This document shows, one piece after another, positions 11,115 to 21,226 of a DNA stretch of 64,000 nt; the first letter of the stretch is position 1, and every line of letters starts with the position of its first letter. Location: assembly GCA_024721245.1 (NCBI GenBank), contig CM045556.1, forward strand, positions 4,818,337 through 4,882,336, given 5' to 3'. Position numbers and translations under genes: made by a program. The notes under the pieces are model-generated. The model was given only the letters and a program-made list of their open reading frames with translations. It did not search any database and was not told where the DNA came from. Source of the stretch: Mitragyna speciosa. Lineage: Eukaryota; Streptophyta; Magnoliopsida; Gentianales; Rubiaceae.

Positions 11115-11480
11115 AGCCATTGGGCTAACGGCCCAGTGGTCAGCGGGAAACCTTTAAGGTCTCCTCCCTGCTGCAAGTTCTGGGATCAAATCCGTGAACT
11201 TGCAGTAGTTAGGGGGTTTTCAAAGGGGGGGATTTAGGTAATGTCAGAGAGTCATACTCCAAATTGTATATGACAACAATTTGGGGTTTCAATCAAATCC
11301 GTGAACTTGCAGTAGTTAGGGGGTTTTCAAAGGGGGGGATTTAGGTAATGTCAGAGAGTCATACTCCAAATTGTATATGACAACAATTTGGGGTTTCACC
11401 CAGTACACCATTGGGAGTCTCACCTCACTTGTGTCAGGCAACAAATATATAATACAACAGTAATTAATTAAAAAAAAAAA
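11115..11480 (+). mobile_element. SINE with internal 107-bp duplication
   Basis: The 5' part contains tRNA-derived promoter-like boxes: CCCAGTGGTCAGCGGG resembles a degenerate A box and GGGATCAAATCC a degenerate B box, with spacing typical of plant SINEs. The 3' end is TTAATTAATTA plus an A-run (11471-11480). A perfect 14-bp target duplication, AGGATTACAAGTCG, flanks it at 11101-11114 and 11481-11494. The body has a 107-bp tandem duplication (11185-11291 and 11292-11398) starting ATCAAATCC within the B-box-like region, so this copy is longer than its source. Transcription would be by RNA polymerase III; there is no coding capacity. Confidence 0.88.
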
Positions 11481-11494
11481 AGGATTACAAGTCG

Positions 11495-12144
11495 TGGATA
11501 CATCATTCTTGTATTGTTGTTCGTTAAGATTATCTTTATGTAAAGAAAACATACCTTTTCACGTTAAAAATACAGATTAAACCAAAATGAAAAAACAAGA
11601 GGCAAATGGTAAGGGAAGCAATTTGAAGATGATTAAATGTAGAATAAGGGTAAAGCTTTCCAGATTTAAACTGAGAAAGTGAAAAAAAAAATGGCGTATT
11701 AATCAATGCATTTTTGGGTTAAAATTAGAACAACGCTAATTGCTAATGCCTATTATTTAATTAAACTTATTTGTTTAATGCATTTAGTTTTCACTAAAAA
11801 AATGGGGAAGGCGACCAATAATATTGAATGTTAGACAGAATGAGGATGCAGAATGTCTGCAATCAATCTTTCGTCATGTATTTCAATCCTTTATAGCTTT
11901 TTTAACTTGAAAATAAATACAAAGTATGCCATTCGAATTTGTTCTTTAATTTTTCTAGCAATAAAACTCGTTTCATTAGTAATGTCATAAAATGATCAAT
12001 TACAGCCACAACACTTCCCGCTAACTACCCGTGTTCCAAAGCTTAATAAAATCTAGTTATCAACAAGTCACTGTATATCGCCTCTTAACACCATCACAGG
12101 ACGTCCATATCCTTGAGAATATAAGCCAGAGAACATAGACTCAA
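11495..12144. other. AT-rich intergenic DNA
   Basis: No gene or bounded element is seen between the SINE and the minus-strand LINE. Short AT-rich ORF shadows only. Confidence 0.4.
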
Positions 12145-12159
12145 CATCTCGAGTTCCTT

Positions 12160-13486
12160 TTTTTTTTTTTTTTTAATTTGGAAGGAACCACATAGTTTTC
12201 ATTCCAAAGACAACATGACATTGTATTACAAGCCACAGCCAAGTGATGGGTAGCCTTAACATCTTCCCTACATACTTTAACAATATTACAGAAAGACAAA
12301 TAAAGCAAAAGACTAAAAATATCAGAGAATACATTTGATAAAGCTGGTGGAATATTAGACTTGTTTCTCAAACATTGCACCAATTGCAGGGAATCTGTCC
12401 AAATGCAGACACTAGAAAAACCACACTGAATTGCCCTCTGAATAGCTCGAAGACAGGCCATAACCTCAGTTTGAAAAGGAGTAATGGCGTTCACCGAAGT
12501 TCCTTGACAGAATAAGACTTGTCCATCTCGTTTCTTTCCCATCATTCCAATTGCTGCTTTACATGGATTCTGTTTAAATGCTCCATCAACTAAAATGACT
12601 ATATAAGAATCATCTTCAACGGTATTCATACTTCTCCCGAATTGGAAGCTATGGAGTTGAGTACTCTCCTTATCTGCGGCTTCAGCTCTTTTGGGTTTTA
12701 GATTTACTTCTTTCATATTCCTCTCCCGGCATGTAATCATTATGTTGGTTTTCTGAATGACCTTCATTGGATCTATCACCGTATCCTCCCAACAAGATAG
12801 GTTCCTTGCCAACCAGATATTCCATAATATGATAATGGAATGAACTAAATCATCATCCGAAGCCTTGTTGAACCAGTCTTCCATCCATTGACAAAATGAC
12901 AATTTATTCCCTACCCCAAAGTCAAACCCAAGATGAGAAACTCTCCAAATTACCTTTGATGTCTCACATTCTAAGAATAAATGCTCCACTGTTTCCTCAT
13001 TACCCGCACATCAAAGACACATCGGTGAAGTTACCACCCCTCTTTTCAACAGAGTTGACATTGTTGGACACACATTATTAAGCAACCTCCACATGAAGAA
13101 CTGATATTTAGTTGGCATGTTAAGTGACCATATTTTCTTGAATTTGTTACCTGGCAGGACTACATTTTGTGCCCTACTGTGCTGTGGTTTCGTTAGTAGC
13201 TTCATCTTCTCTGCCAATCTATACCCTCTTTTGACCGAATACAACCCATTCTTCTCAAGGTTCCACACTCTTCTGTCCTGCAAGGTTTGCCAAGGAATAT
13301 AAATTGAACAAATATTCTTGATCACTGATTGAGGAAATAAAATTTGGATCAAAGGCATCCTCCATTTCTTCTCTTTATCTATCAAGTCCTTTACATACAG
13401 TGATAACGTTGTTGAATACTGTACTTGATTCTTTAATGGATTTTGAGCATCAGGGATCCAATCTTCTCCTATGTGAATATTATTCC
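12160..13486 (-). mobile_element. 5'-truncated L1-type LINE with 15-bp target duplication
   Basis: Read on the minus strand, the insert starts directly inside ORF2 with the RT/zf-RVT linker (IGEDWIPDAQNP). It continues through the zf-RVT domain (WSLNMPTKYQFFMWRLLNN at 13385-13011, then MEHLFLECETSKVIW) into an RNase H-like domain in 12989-12141 (VILVDGAFKQNPCKAAIGMM, then CIWTDSLQLVQCL). One frame change lies near 13010. It ends in a long A-tail, seen as the T-run at about 12158-12175. The target duplication is CATCTCGAGTTCCTT (12145-12159) and CATCTCAAGTTCCTT (13487-13501), one mismatch. Truncation at the 5' end with an A-tail and a long duplication is classic target-primed reverse transcription. 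It lacks a full RT, so it is dead. Confidence 0.94.
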
Positions 13487-13501
13487 CATCTCAAGTTCCT
13501 T

Positions 13502-13942
13502 GAAAATCATCAAATTATACTCAAGCCCATGTGTCCTTTACATCATTTCTAAGGCAATCCAGGCAGCTTCTATTTGTTTCTGTAACTGCTTTTCTCAAAT
13601 TCCTCGTGATTTAAATGCCTCCTCTTCACGTTTTAATCTTTTTTGTCTCTTTCGGGCTAAGCACTTCATAAGCTTCGCTTACTGTGAAGAAAGCCATGCT
13701 TTCACACCCCCGCCTAGTCCCGTTCAATTACTGCCGGCAGTTTTATGATCACCATTTGCTTTGTTGATAATTTCTGCAAGGCTACAGCACATAAAGCTTT
13801 CTCCACAGCCTGCTCGTCATCAAGAGGAGTCCAGGAAGTATTCTTGATCACAAGAAATAGCTGCTGTTGTGATCGTTTTTTAAAGACCGCTGCTGGCATG
13901 TGTTTTCTGCATCCAAACCAATTGCAGGATCTTCATTGAATT
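13502..13942 (-). pseudogene. Unidentified gene relic next to the LINE insertion
   Basis: On the minus strand, 13899-13714 is open and gives a peptide with a non-repetitive, protein-like composition (NTSWTPLDDEQAVEKALCAV). Further downstream, frames contain LARKRQKRLKREEEAFKS and QIEAAWIALEMM, with stops and frameshifts between. The charged, helical run looks like part of a coiled or basic region of a cellular gene rather than a transposon. I do not recognise the family. The LINE at 12160-13486 inserted at its downstream edge. It may be exons of a decayed host gene; a search would be needed to place it. Confidence 0.4.
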
Positions 13943-15400
13943 GGCTATTACCAGACAAGTTCCTTAAACAAGTTACAAGCAAAATATCAAGTGCACAGCC
14001 AAAGTGATATATCCATGAACACTGTGTAAGAAAATTGAAATCAAAGAAAGTGTCCTCTATCTCCCCCCCACAACTGGCTCTGTATACTTAATGCAGGTAA
14101 GCTCAACTAAGTTTGAGCTATAAAAGAAGGGTTTAATTAAGCTTAAAATTTAGAGCAGGCTTTTCAACCATTCCAAAGGTTAATTAATATGTTGGTATTT
14201 GACTGAATTTATTGTGATTGCATGCCTAGAACTCATTATCATCTCTCAGTGTAGTTCAACTGAACCAGAATCAACATGTCATCAAATTTCTATCATGGTA
14301 TAATTGAATTAGCAGCAAGATTTCAAATATTAGGCTTGCATGGCTTGCTAGTGTGTGAGACCTCCAAAACATACATGGAAAAGAAGGGTTTCATCCTGCT
14401 GGAAGTGAACTCAGCAATTCAGAGTAAGTGAACATATCGGGAGACCTCTTCTCATCCAATTGAAATTCCTAGCTTTGATTACTTACTCTTGGTCTTGGGA
14501 ATGAACGTAAGATTTATGTGGAGAAAGAAATTAGCCATTGGAAACAAAACCTGATAGCCCAGAAAAGTAGTTTAATGTTGTGAAAACATTTAATAACTAG
14601 TGCATAAATGTTGTGAAAACATTTAATAACTACTGCATAAAGGTGTAGTGTGTCTTTACCCTACTCATTCATCTTAAGAAACCTTTAAAAAGTAACGATG
14701 GCAGTGATAATTTTTGAAATTCAATAATTACCATTATCCTCCAAAAAATTGGTTTAAGCTTCAGCATAAACCATTCTCCACAATGCGTTTACAACTGGAG
14801 GGTACACAGCATCATGATGCAAACCTTGGAAGGAAGACTTGCACGTGATAAAAGTAAAATATCATTGTAGAGACAAGAAAAACAATCTATGAACAGGTGC
14901 TGTGCAAAGTAAAGGAAAACAACAGGTTTCAGAGAAACCTAGTAAACAGTCTACCTACAAATTTGCAAGCGTGGAGTAAAGAAAAGGACTGGAGCTCCAA
15001 ATATTATACCAGTAAAACTTGGCATCAATTATAGTGCTTTTCAAGCTAGAGAACATGTAAATTCTGACAGAGGAAATGGAACAAAAAACTGTTTTCAACC
15101 AGTTTGATTGCATGCCTAGGTCTCATTAGCAACTTCAAAAAAATTATTTCTTAACCAGACAAGATAAGACATCAGCTCCTATTATATTGCAGCCGCTAAT
15201 ACGATATTTAAAATGCAAAACCTGAGTCACCAAATGAAACGAGCAAGATACAAATCTAGTTGGATCTGTAATATTCAGAACTAAAATTTCTTTACCTTTT
15301 CCAAAACCATGTTCTCCAGTTTTCCCACTTCCTACTGAAACAAGCTCTTTGGGAACCCCTGGATCTAAAAATGCACCAATTATCAGTCAAGTATAGCTTT
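13943..15400. other. Intergenic DNA without a recognised gene
   Basis: Mixed-composition non-coding DNA. The only structured feature I see is the 33-bp tandem repeat at 14575-14640, listed separately. No open frame here has protein-like composition. Confidence 0.4.
14575..14640 (+). repeat. Two-copy 33-bp tandem repeat
   Basis: The unit ATGTTGTGAAAACATTTAAT ending in TGCATAA is present at 14575-14607 and 14608-14640, with one difference (AGTGC against ACTGC). Non-coding. Confidence 0.88.
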
Positions 15401-15406
15401 GAATGC

Positions 15407-15535
15407 TTATTCATGGGGCTTCAGAGGAAACTTTTGGACCATATCAAGCAGATTAAGATTGTTTCCTTCTGTGGTAACTAAATTCAGTAACATCAACAAG
15501 GTGGATGAATCGGGTGAAAATCCTTTCCCAAGCTT
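15407..15535 (-). pseudogene. C-terminal fragment of an RFL-type PPR gene
   Basis: Read on the minus strand this encodes a peptide ending FPLKPHE and a stop (complement of 15407-15409). It aligns with the last 42 or so residues of PPR-B to PPR-E, which contain KGFSPDSSTFSMLLN and end FPSKPHG. Only the tail is left, and upstream the similarity stops abruptly. It marks the edge of a deleted or partly copied PPR unit downstream of PPR-B. The plus-strand ORF over the same bases is a shadow. Confidence 0.85.
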
Positions 15536-15539
15536 AATT

Positions 15540-16679
15540 ACTTCTTTTCCCAAGCTTGAATTCAAGTGGGCTGGACATCAATAATTAGATAGTTGGGTTG
15601 AGCTTGATCTCCACTTGACGAACTTGCTAGAGTTAGAGAATTACAGTTTTTAATTTATCTTGAGCTCTATAAGCCAGATATTAGACTCAACTCTATTTGA
15701 TTAGACCACCAGTGAAGGAAGGAATATGGAGACATGGCTCAAGAGCTAACGGCTACTTAGACATCCATTTAATTTAAACATGATACAGCAAAAATATAAG
15801 TTCAAGCATTCAAATGCAACAAATGAACACACGGTGTGAAAGAAAAAATAACATTAAATCAAAATAAGTTGCAAAAAATATTCCACACATACATTGGGAG
15901 GAACCAATACAATAAAGAAGAACTCAAGCTCTCATCCTACTAGACTTATTTCTAAAATATAATGTTTTGGCAGCTGGAATTCCATTTCACTCATTTGATT
16001 GAAACTTAGAAAGCATCTAGTTTGGTAGAAATGGTTTTAATCAAAATTAGAAGACTTCAGCTGGTATGATAGAGTAGCCACTACACTCAAAATGCAAAAC
16101 TTAACTAGCCATCTGGTGACCACTACACACTCAAATGTGAAATATACTCATTCAGTTGTAAGTCAATCCAGCAAGATGGAAAAGAAAATGCCTTTTTGTT
16201 TAGTGAGTTCACACCAGCAATTAAGTGCATCTTATTCATTTTCTCTAGGTCCCCGTCCGGTTAAAGCCATCATCTGAAGGAAACATTCTGCAAAGTGGTT
16301 GGTTCACTTGACTGAGAAACAATATTAGATACGAAGAAGTAATTGTACCTCTATGACAATTTGGTGAAGTAGGGTGACTGAGTTGGTGAAGAGGCATCCC
16401 ACAATATGGTACAATATGATAGCCATACACTCAAAAATTGAAATGTAAAACTTGAGTTACTAAATATCAGGTGACCGGAAAAGAATCAAATGAAAATATA
16501 TTCATTCAGTTGTAAGTCGATCCAACAAGATGGAAAAGAGAAAATTTTGGCAAATTATCTCTTCCAATTTTGAATCTCCAATTTCCAATTTAGCCATTCA
16601 TGCACATTTGAGGAAATGAGCTCTTTGGGGACTCTCAGACAACAAAATGCACCTGCAATCATCCAATGACACCTCCCAT
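15540..16679. repeat. 3' flank of the PPR-B unit
   Basis: This non-coding block is repeated, with divergence, downstream of other PPR units. The run TAGATAGTTGGGTTGAGCTT at 15578 recurs near 57356. The stretch around the phrase ACATTGGGAGGAACCAA (about 15890) corresponds to sequence near 26152 and 44343. The run CATCATCTGGAGGAA near 26580 and 51160 has its counterpart near 16269. I see no gene in it. Confidence 0.75.
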
Positions 16680-16935
16680 TAGTTATCAAAGGACTTGGGA
16701 GCAATTCTTGAAACATATTAAATAGATTAGATTTGTTTCTTTCAGTGGAAACCACATACAGTAATATAGAGCAAAGTAAATATATGCAGACAGATACCTT
16801 TTGCGAGCATTTCCTAAAGATGTATCCTTGCCTTGCACATATGCCTCCTCTAAGACATCCATGAACAATATGGAAGGATATCAGGTGGACAAGCATCAGC
16901 TTCCACTGCATAAGAAACACATAGATTTCCTTTAG
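16680..16935 (-). pseudogene. Fossil PPR C-terminal piece downstream of PPR-B
   Basis: On the minus strand the frames contain the sequence ADACPPDI, then a repeat-like stretch, then KETNLIYLICFKNCSQ. They parallel the better preserved copies at 51560-51794 and 26930-27150, which resemble the end of an RFL protein (PPDVVA, then a helix like LEEMLAKGFCP, then EGNKSNLFDMFQ compared with EGNNPDLLDAVLKF in PPR-B). Several frameshifts and stops break it. It lies in the same orientation as PPR-B and just downstream, so it is probably the remnant of a neighbouring tandem PPR copy. Confidence 0.65.
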
Positions 16936-17094
16936 CAGTCTCGCTTTACTAAGGCTATTCATCTTCATCAGACAGCATGCAGGAACACTTAGATTTCCTT
17001 TAGCAATCTCGCTTTACTAAGGCCATTTATCATCATCACACACCAGGCCACAACATCAGGATACAATCCTTCATTTGGAAGATTTAGAAAACAT

Positions 17095-18912
17095 TTACCC
17101 ATGGGGCTTGGAAGGAAACTTTAGAACTGCATCAAGAAGATCAGGATTGTTTCCTTCAGTGGGAACAAAATTCAGTAACATCGAAAAGGTGGATGAATCA
17201 GGTGAAAATCCTTTCCCAATCATCTCCTCAAGAACCGCTATTGCCTCATTATATTCACCGGCTTTAAGAAATCCACGCACAATGGTATCGTATGTACGGT
17301 TGTTTGGCAAACAGCTTTCTTTCATTTTCATAAAAAACTCTTTAGCCTCCTTTAGCATTCCTTCTTCACAAAGTCCTTTTATCAGTGCAGTGTAAGTTAC
17401 AACATTGGGATGCAGTCCTTTGTTAGCAAGACTTCGAAAAATACTTTGCGCAAGCTCAAGTTTCCCAAATTTGCAAGAACCATCAATGATGACGGTGAAC
17501 ATGGCAATGTGAAGCTCTATGCCATCACATTCTAACTTCTGTAAGAAAATCAATGCTTCATCAATATATCCATTTTTCGTCAAACCTTCCAACATGACAC
17601 AGTATGTGTAAAAATTAGGTTTCAGTGCAGCAGTTTGCATCTCATTGAAAACTCGTCTTGCGGTCGCACACCTTCCCACCCTAAATAAGCCCTGCAAGAC
17701 TGTGTTATAAGTAGCGATATCAAGCTTTGAACCTTTAATTGGAATTTCTCTGAAGAGATGCATAGCGTCGTCCACTTTCATTTTCTTGAAATATCCATTA
17801 ATTAAAATATTATAGCAGTAAATATCAGTACCAGGTCCTCCAGCATTCATTAGATCAAAATTTTTTTTGGCATCATCCATTTGGCCCTGCAAACAGTATC
17901 CATCTAGCAGTGCAGTGAAGGTGATGGTAGTAGGACGCTTACCACATTTAATCATGATACTAATTAGGCTCTCTGCTTCATTGATCTTTCCTTCCTTACA
18001 ACGAGCATCAACCATCATTGTATATGTATAGACATTTGGAGAAATATTGAAATCATTCATCCCATCCCAAAGCTTTTTAACCTCCTTCCACCTGCCATTA
18101 TTACATAGGCCTTGAATCAAACAACCATACGTGATGACATCTGGGGGAATACCCCTATCAATCATCACGGAGAAAAGGGAAAAAGCTTCATCAACCATCC
18201 TATCCTTGCACAAGCTGTCAACGATAGTGCTGTAAACAATAGCATTCGCCTTACACTTTCCTCTTTCCATTATCTTAAGAAATTCAATGGCCATGCTAGT
18301 GTTTCCCGCCTTGCATAACCCATCTATTACAGTCCCATACGTTTTCACATCCAGCTCACATAGCTTTTCAAATATTATCTTCCTAAATAACTCTTGTGCC
18401 TCAGGAATTCTGCGTGCTAGAAAGAGCCCTTTAAGTAAAGTGTTGTAAGTGGCAGTAGTGGGCGTATAACCACGCTTGAAGAATAAGGCCAGAATAGAAA
18501 AACCAGAGTCTATCCTATTCGAGAGGCAGTAACAATTAATGGCAATGTTCATGGTATAATGATTAATAGGAATTCCACCTAAGAAACACATATCTTTGTA
18601 TATATAAATAGCAGCAGAATATTGCTTCATTCTAACTACGAGGCCAAGCAATCTGGTGAAATCAACAACAGAAGGCAGAGGTCTCATTCGGACCATCTGT
18701 TTGTAAAAACTCAAGGCATCGTCAACATTACTTATATTATCACCAAAATCCCCAGATTTAAACAGTAATCTCCTATCATCAAGAGGAGAGTCCGAAGAAA
18801 AAGAAACCTCAGAGTTACCTCCTGCGGCGTGGTTGCGAATGAAAGACGAATTAAATGGTTGTCTCGGATTCTTAGCAGGAATTGAGAAGGAAGCAAAGTT
18901 TCTCATCATCAT
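17095..18912 (-). CDS. PPR-B: Rf-like P-class pentatricopeptide repeat protein, 605 aa
   Basis: This intronless ORF has an N-terminus (MMMRNFASFS, then Arg/Ser/Asn-rich to about residue 33) that fits a mitochondrial presequence. A conserved linker FKSGDFGDNISN precedes the repeats at about residues 51-62. Fourteen P motifs begin at about residue 82 and a partial one follows; no E or DYW domain. The end is FPSKPHG then stop, shared with PPR-C, D and E. By-eye 5/35 pairs for motifs 1-14: TN, NT, ND, GN, SD, GN, TT, TD, ND, NN, CH, TN, TN, DD. Expected role: sequence-specific binding and processing of a mitochondrial transcript. The first of three Met codons was taken; the third matches the start of PPR-C and PPR-D, so the true start may be two codons in. 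A TATA-like element lies about 130 bp upstream. Intact and probably functional. Confidence 0.95.
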   Translation of the reverse strand: MMMRNFASFSIPAKNPRQPFNSSFIRNHAAGGNSEVSFSSDSPLDDRRLLFKSGDFGDNISNVDDALSFYKQMVRMRPLPSVVDFTRLLGLVVRMKQYSAAIYIYKDMCFLGGIPINHYTMNIAINCYCLSNRIDSGFSILALFFKRGYTPTTATYNTLLKGLFLARRIPEAQELFRKIIFEKLCELDVKTYGTVIDGLCKAGNTSMAIEFLKIMERGKCKANAIVYSTIVDSLCKDRMVDEAFSLFSVMIDRGIPPDVITYGCLIQGLCNNGRWKEVKKLWDGMNDFNISPNVYTYTMMVDARCKEGKINEAESLISIMIKCGKRPTTITFTALLDGYCLQGQMDDAKKNFDLMNAGGPGTDIYCYNILINGYFKKMKVDDAMHLFREIPIKGSKLDIATYNTVLQGLFRVGRCATARRVFNEMQTAALKPNFYTYCVMLEGLTKNGYIDEALIFLQKLECDGIELHIAMFTVIIDGSCKFGKLELAQSIFRSLANKGLHPNVVTYTALIKGLCEEGMLKEAKEFFMKMKESCLPNNRTYDTIVRGFLKAGEYNEAIAVLEEMIGKGFSPDSSTFSMLLNFVPTEGNNPDLLDAVLKFPSKPHG

Positions 18913-19037
18913 TATTGTCCAACGAGTAGTAGTAATGGCACATGGCTACTCTCTCCAAACCTGCCGGCGATTCATTTATCCTGTTATGTTATATATTCAA
19001 AATGCCCAAATTGATTTTACATTTGAGGTCGTTTGGG

Positions 19038-19044
19038 CTTTATA
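19038..19044 (-). promoter_or_regulatory. TATA-like element upstream of PPR-B
   Basis: On the minus strand this reads TATAAAG, within a block (CTCTCGATTATAAAG) that is conserved at the same place upstream of PPR-C, D and E. It lies about 130 bp before the start codon. Conservation between paralogues could also reflect recent common descent, so promoter function is inferred. Confidence 0.5.
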
Positions 19045-19273
19045 ATCGAGAGGGAGACACTGAAAATAGAAGCAGGTGACAACCGCACACATGTTGTCAC
19101 ACATATCCTTTAGCATTTCATTTCATGCCTCTCACCTTGACTTTATTCTCTCGTACATTTTGTACTTCACACTGCAACATGGGAAAAGTATACAATACAT
19201 CACGTGCATTGCCCCGTGGTATACTAAAACTAATAATTTATCGTCATGTGGTAATGGTGGGTCATACCTTATA

Positions 19274-19351
19274 TTATTTGACGATGTGTGATTGGTTCTA
19301 GTGCGCCACGTGTTATTTGACAATGTGTGATTGGTTCTAGTGCACCACGTG
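19274..19351 (+). repeat. Two-copy 39-bp tandem repeat with CACGTG-type motifs
   Basis: The unit beginning TTATTTGACGATGTGTGATT and ending in a CCACGTG motif occurs at 19274-19312 and 19313-19351. It is followed by further CACGTGG and GCCACGTGG copies to about 19370. CACGTG is the G-box core bound by plant bHLH/bZIP factors, so this cluster 360-460 bp upstream of PPR-B could be regulatory, but that is only an inference. Confidence 0.7.
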
Positions 19352-19399
19352 GCACGCCACGTGGCGCGCGTGGTGCACGCAATACTCACTCTGCAACAT

Positions 19400-20044
19400 G
19401 AATGGAAACACTAAATGGTTCTCTCACACATCTTAAGTATTTTAGTGCAACATAAATGTAACATTAAATAGTTCTCACACACATTTTGTAGTATTTTTGT
19501 ACATCATGAATTAGCACTAAATGATATTTTAGTACAATATGACTGCAACACTAAGAGAAATTTGAATCGGTATAATATGAATGTAACACTAAAAGTTATG
19601 ATAGAATAACTTAAATCTCTCACCCATTATTATTATTATTATTTTTTATCCATGTTATTAATACGCTTGATGTTCTTGTAGCAGAAAGTATTAGTTTTCT
19701 TACCCTTTGATTATAGATTGTGCATTGTGATAATTTTATGCTAGTTAGAGAAGGAACTAGCATAATTTCACTAATCAAGATTACAAGTGCCCAGATTTTT
19801 AAAGAACAAGGATCTCATCTACCCAGGGTCACTAAGACCTAATAAATGTTTTGTCATTTGGACATAGTTCATTCTTTTCTCCTTTTTAACATCTTATAAA
19901 AATTATGATTTGGATACAGGAAGACTTGTGTATATTTTACGATGCTTTAATCTCATTATGCTCATAATTTAGGAATGTTAGTACAACAAAGAAATTCCCC
20001 TACAAACCAAGAACCAGTTTGAGGGCATTAAGTTTCTATTGTGA
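19400..20044. repeat. 5' flank of PPR-B, shared with other units
   Basis: Non-coding. The stretch around TTTTATGCTAGTTAGAGAAG (near 19734) recurs upstream of PPR-D (near 54566) and PPR-E (near 60930), so it belongs to the duplicated unit. Several short phrases (AACATxAATGxAACACTAAA) repeat in tandem between 19395 and 19600. No gene seen. Confidence 0.65.
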
Positions 20045-20047
20045 TTA

Positions 20048-20467
20048 GAGCTGTAAACGAGCCGAGTCGAGCCGAGTATTACCGGTTCGAGCTTGTGTTC
20101 ATTTAATAAACGAGCCGAGCCGAGCCGAGCTCGTTTATTAAACGAGCTCAAATTTGTGTTCGAGCTCGGCTCGTTTAGTTATACGAACGAGCCGAACTCG
20201 AGCTTTCACGAAGCCGAGTCGAGCTTTGTTCGCGAACAGCTCGGTTCAAATAAGTATAAAAGTGTTATTCGAGCCGAGCCGAGCCGAGTATCTCATGTTC
20301 GAACTCTTGTTCGTTTATTAAACGAACGAGCTCGAGCTCGCTCGTTTAATAAACGAGCCAAAATTTGTGTTCGAGCTCGGCTCGTTTAGCTTCACGAACG
20401 AGCCGAACTCGAGCTTTCACGAGCCGAGCCGAGCTTTGTTCGCGAACAGCTCGGTTCGTTTACAGCC
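20048..20467. mobile_element. GAGCCGAG-rich foldback element, internally dimeric
   Basis: Ends GAGCTGTAAACGAGCCGAG and the complement of CTCGGTTCGTTTACAGCC form terminal inverted repeats, flanked by TTA on both sides (20045-20047 and 20468-20470). Inside, a unit running from CGAGCTCGGCTCGTTTAG to CGCGAACAGCTCGGTTC is present twice in direct orientation (about 20161-20247 and about 20371-20457). Multiple shorter palindromes (AACGAGCTCG, GAGCTCGTTTATTAAACGAGCTC) fill the gaps. GAGCCGAGCCGAG repeats of this sort are common dispersed plant sequences. No coding capacity is likely; the ORF at 20093 simply reflects the repeat. Confidence 0.75.
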
Positions 20468-20470
20468 TTA

Positions 20471-21224
20471 ATTGTGCTACATGCCAACAGATGGAATTGA
20501 TAAATTATTGACTTGTCAGTAAATTTTGATGAAATTACATATTTTTTTCAGAGAAGAAATTACCGAAACAACATAGAGTACCGTTGAACATGCAAAAACA
20601 TAGGATTAGCGGGGAAAAAAGAGATAAAAACAAAAATAAAGTAGACAGATGGTTAATTAAAGATCAAACTGTACTTATTATAGTAAGATATCATCTTGTG
20701 TAAAAGAAGTTCACAAAATTGGGCCATTTCGTAGAACATTTTATTCTAAACAACCACATCTTGCCATCACTAGGTATCTTATAGAATTCCATCCTTTGGA
20801 TATTTTCATTTTATGTAATTGAAAGGCAATTAATATGATAGCTCAGATGTAATTCTCGTCCATATAGAAGTTATTTATTAGGCGAAACTTCTTCTATCAA
20901 CATGGCTTTAATGGAATCTCCAAATTTTCAAGGAAACACCATGTGCATTTAATCAAATGAAGATCGAAAAGAGATGCGTATGCAACCATAATGAGACTAC
21001 AAAGATAAATACATGGCAGTCAAAAAAAAAATAAAGTTCGGAAAGAAGAAGAAAATAAAGTGTACTGAGAAAAAAAGTGGAAAATTTTTTTACAATGTGC
21101 ATATGTATAAGTATGGTATTCATTGTTTAAGAAAAAGCCTTGTTACCTTCTTAATTTCACCATCAATGCATCCACACGCATAACAAAAAGAAAGTAGACT
21201 CACATTGTATATTACTTGTTTATA
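20471..21224. repeat. 5' flank of the PPR-B unit (continued)
   Basis: Non-coding AT-rich DNA homologous to the flanks upstream of PPR-C (about 29460-30180) and PPR-D (about 54910-55570). A shared landmark is CATCACTAGGTATCTTATAG at about 20766, 29677 and 55132. No gene seen. Confidence 0.8.
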
Positions 21225-21226
21225 TT

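Noticed and set aside
11140..11190. tRNA gene
   Set aside because: The A/B-box-like motifs belong to the SINE, proven by its A-tail and target duplications; there is no tRNA fold.
13645..13690. J-domain (DnaJ) fragment suggested by SEAYEVLSPKE
   Set aside because: Only one short frame fits and it closes at once. The HPD motif and neighbouring helices are not visible.
16092..16430. Short ORFs on both strands downstream of PPR-B
   Set aside because: They lie in the duplicated non-coding flank and are not conserved as frames in the other copies.
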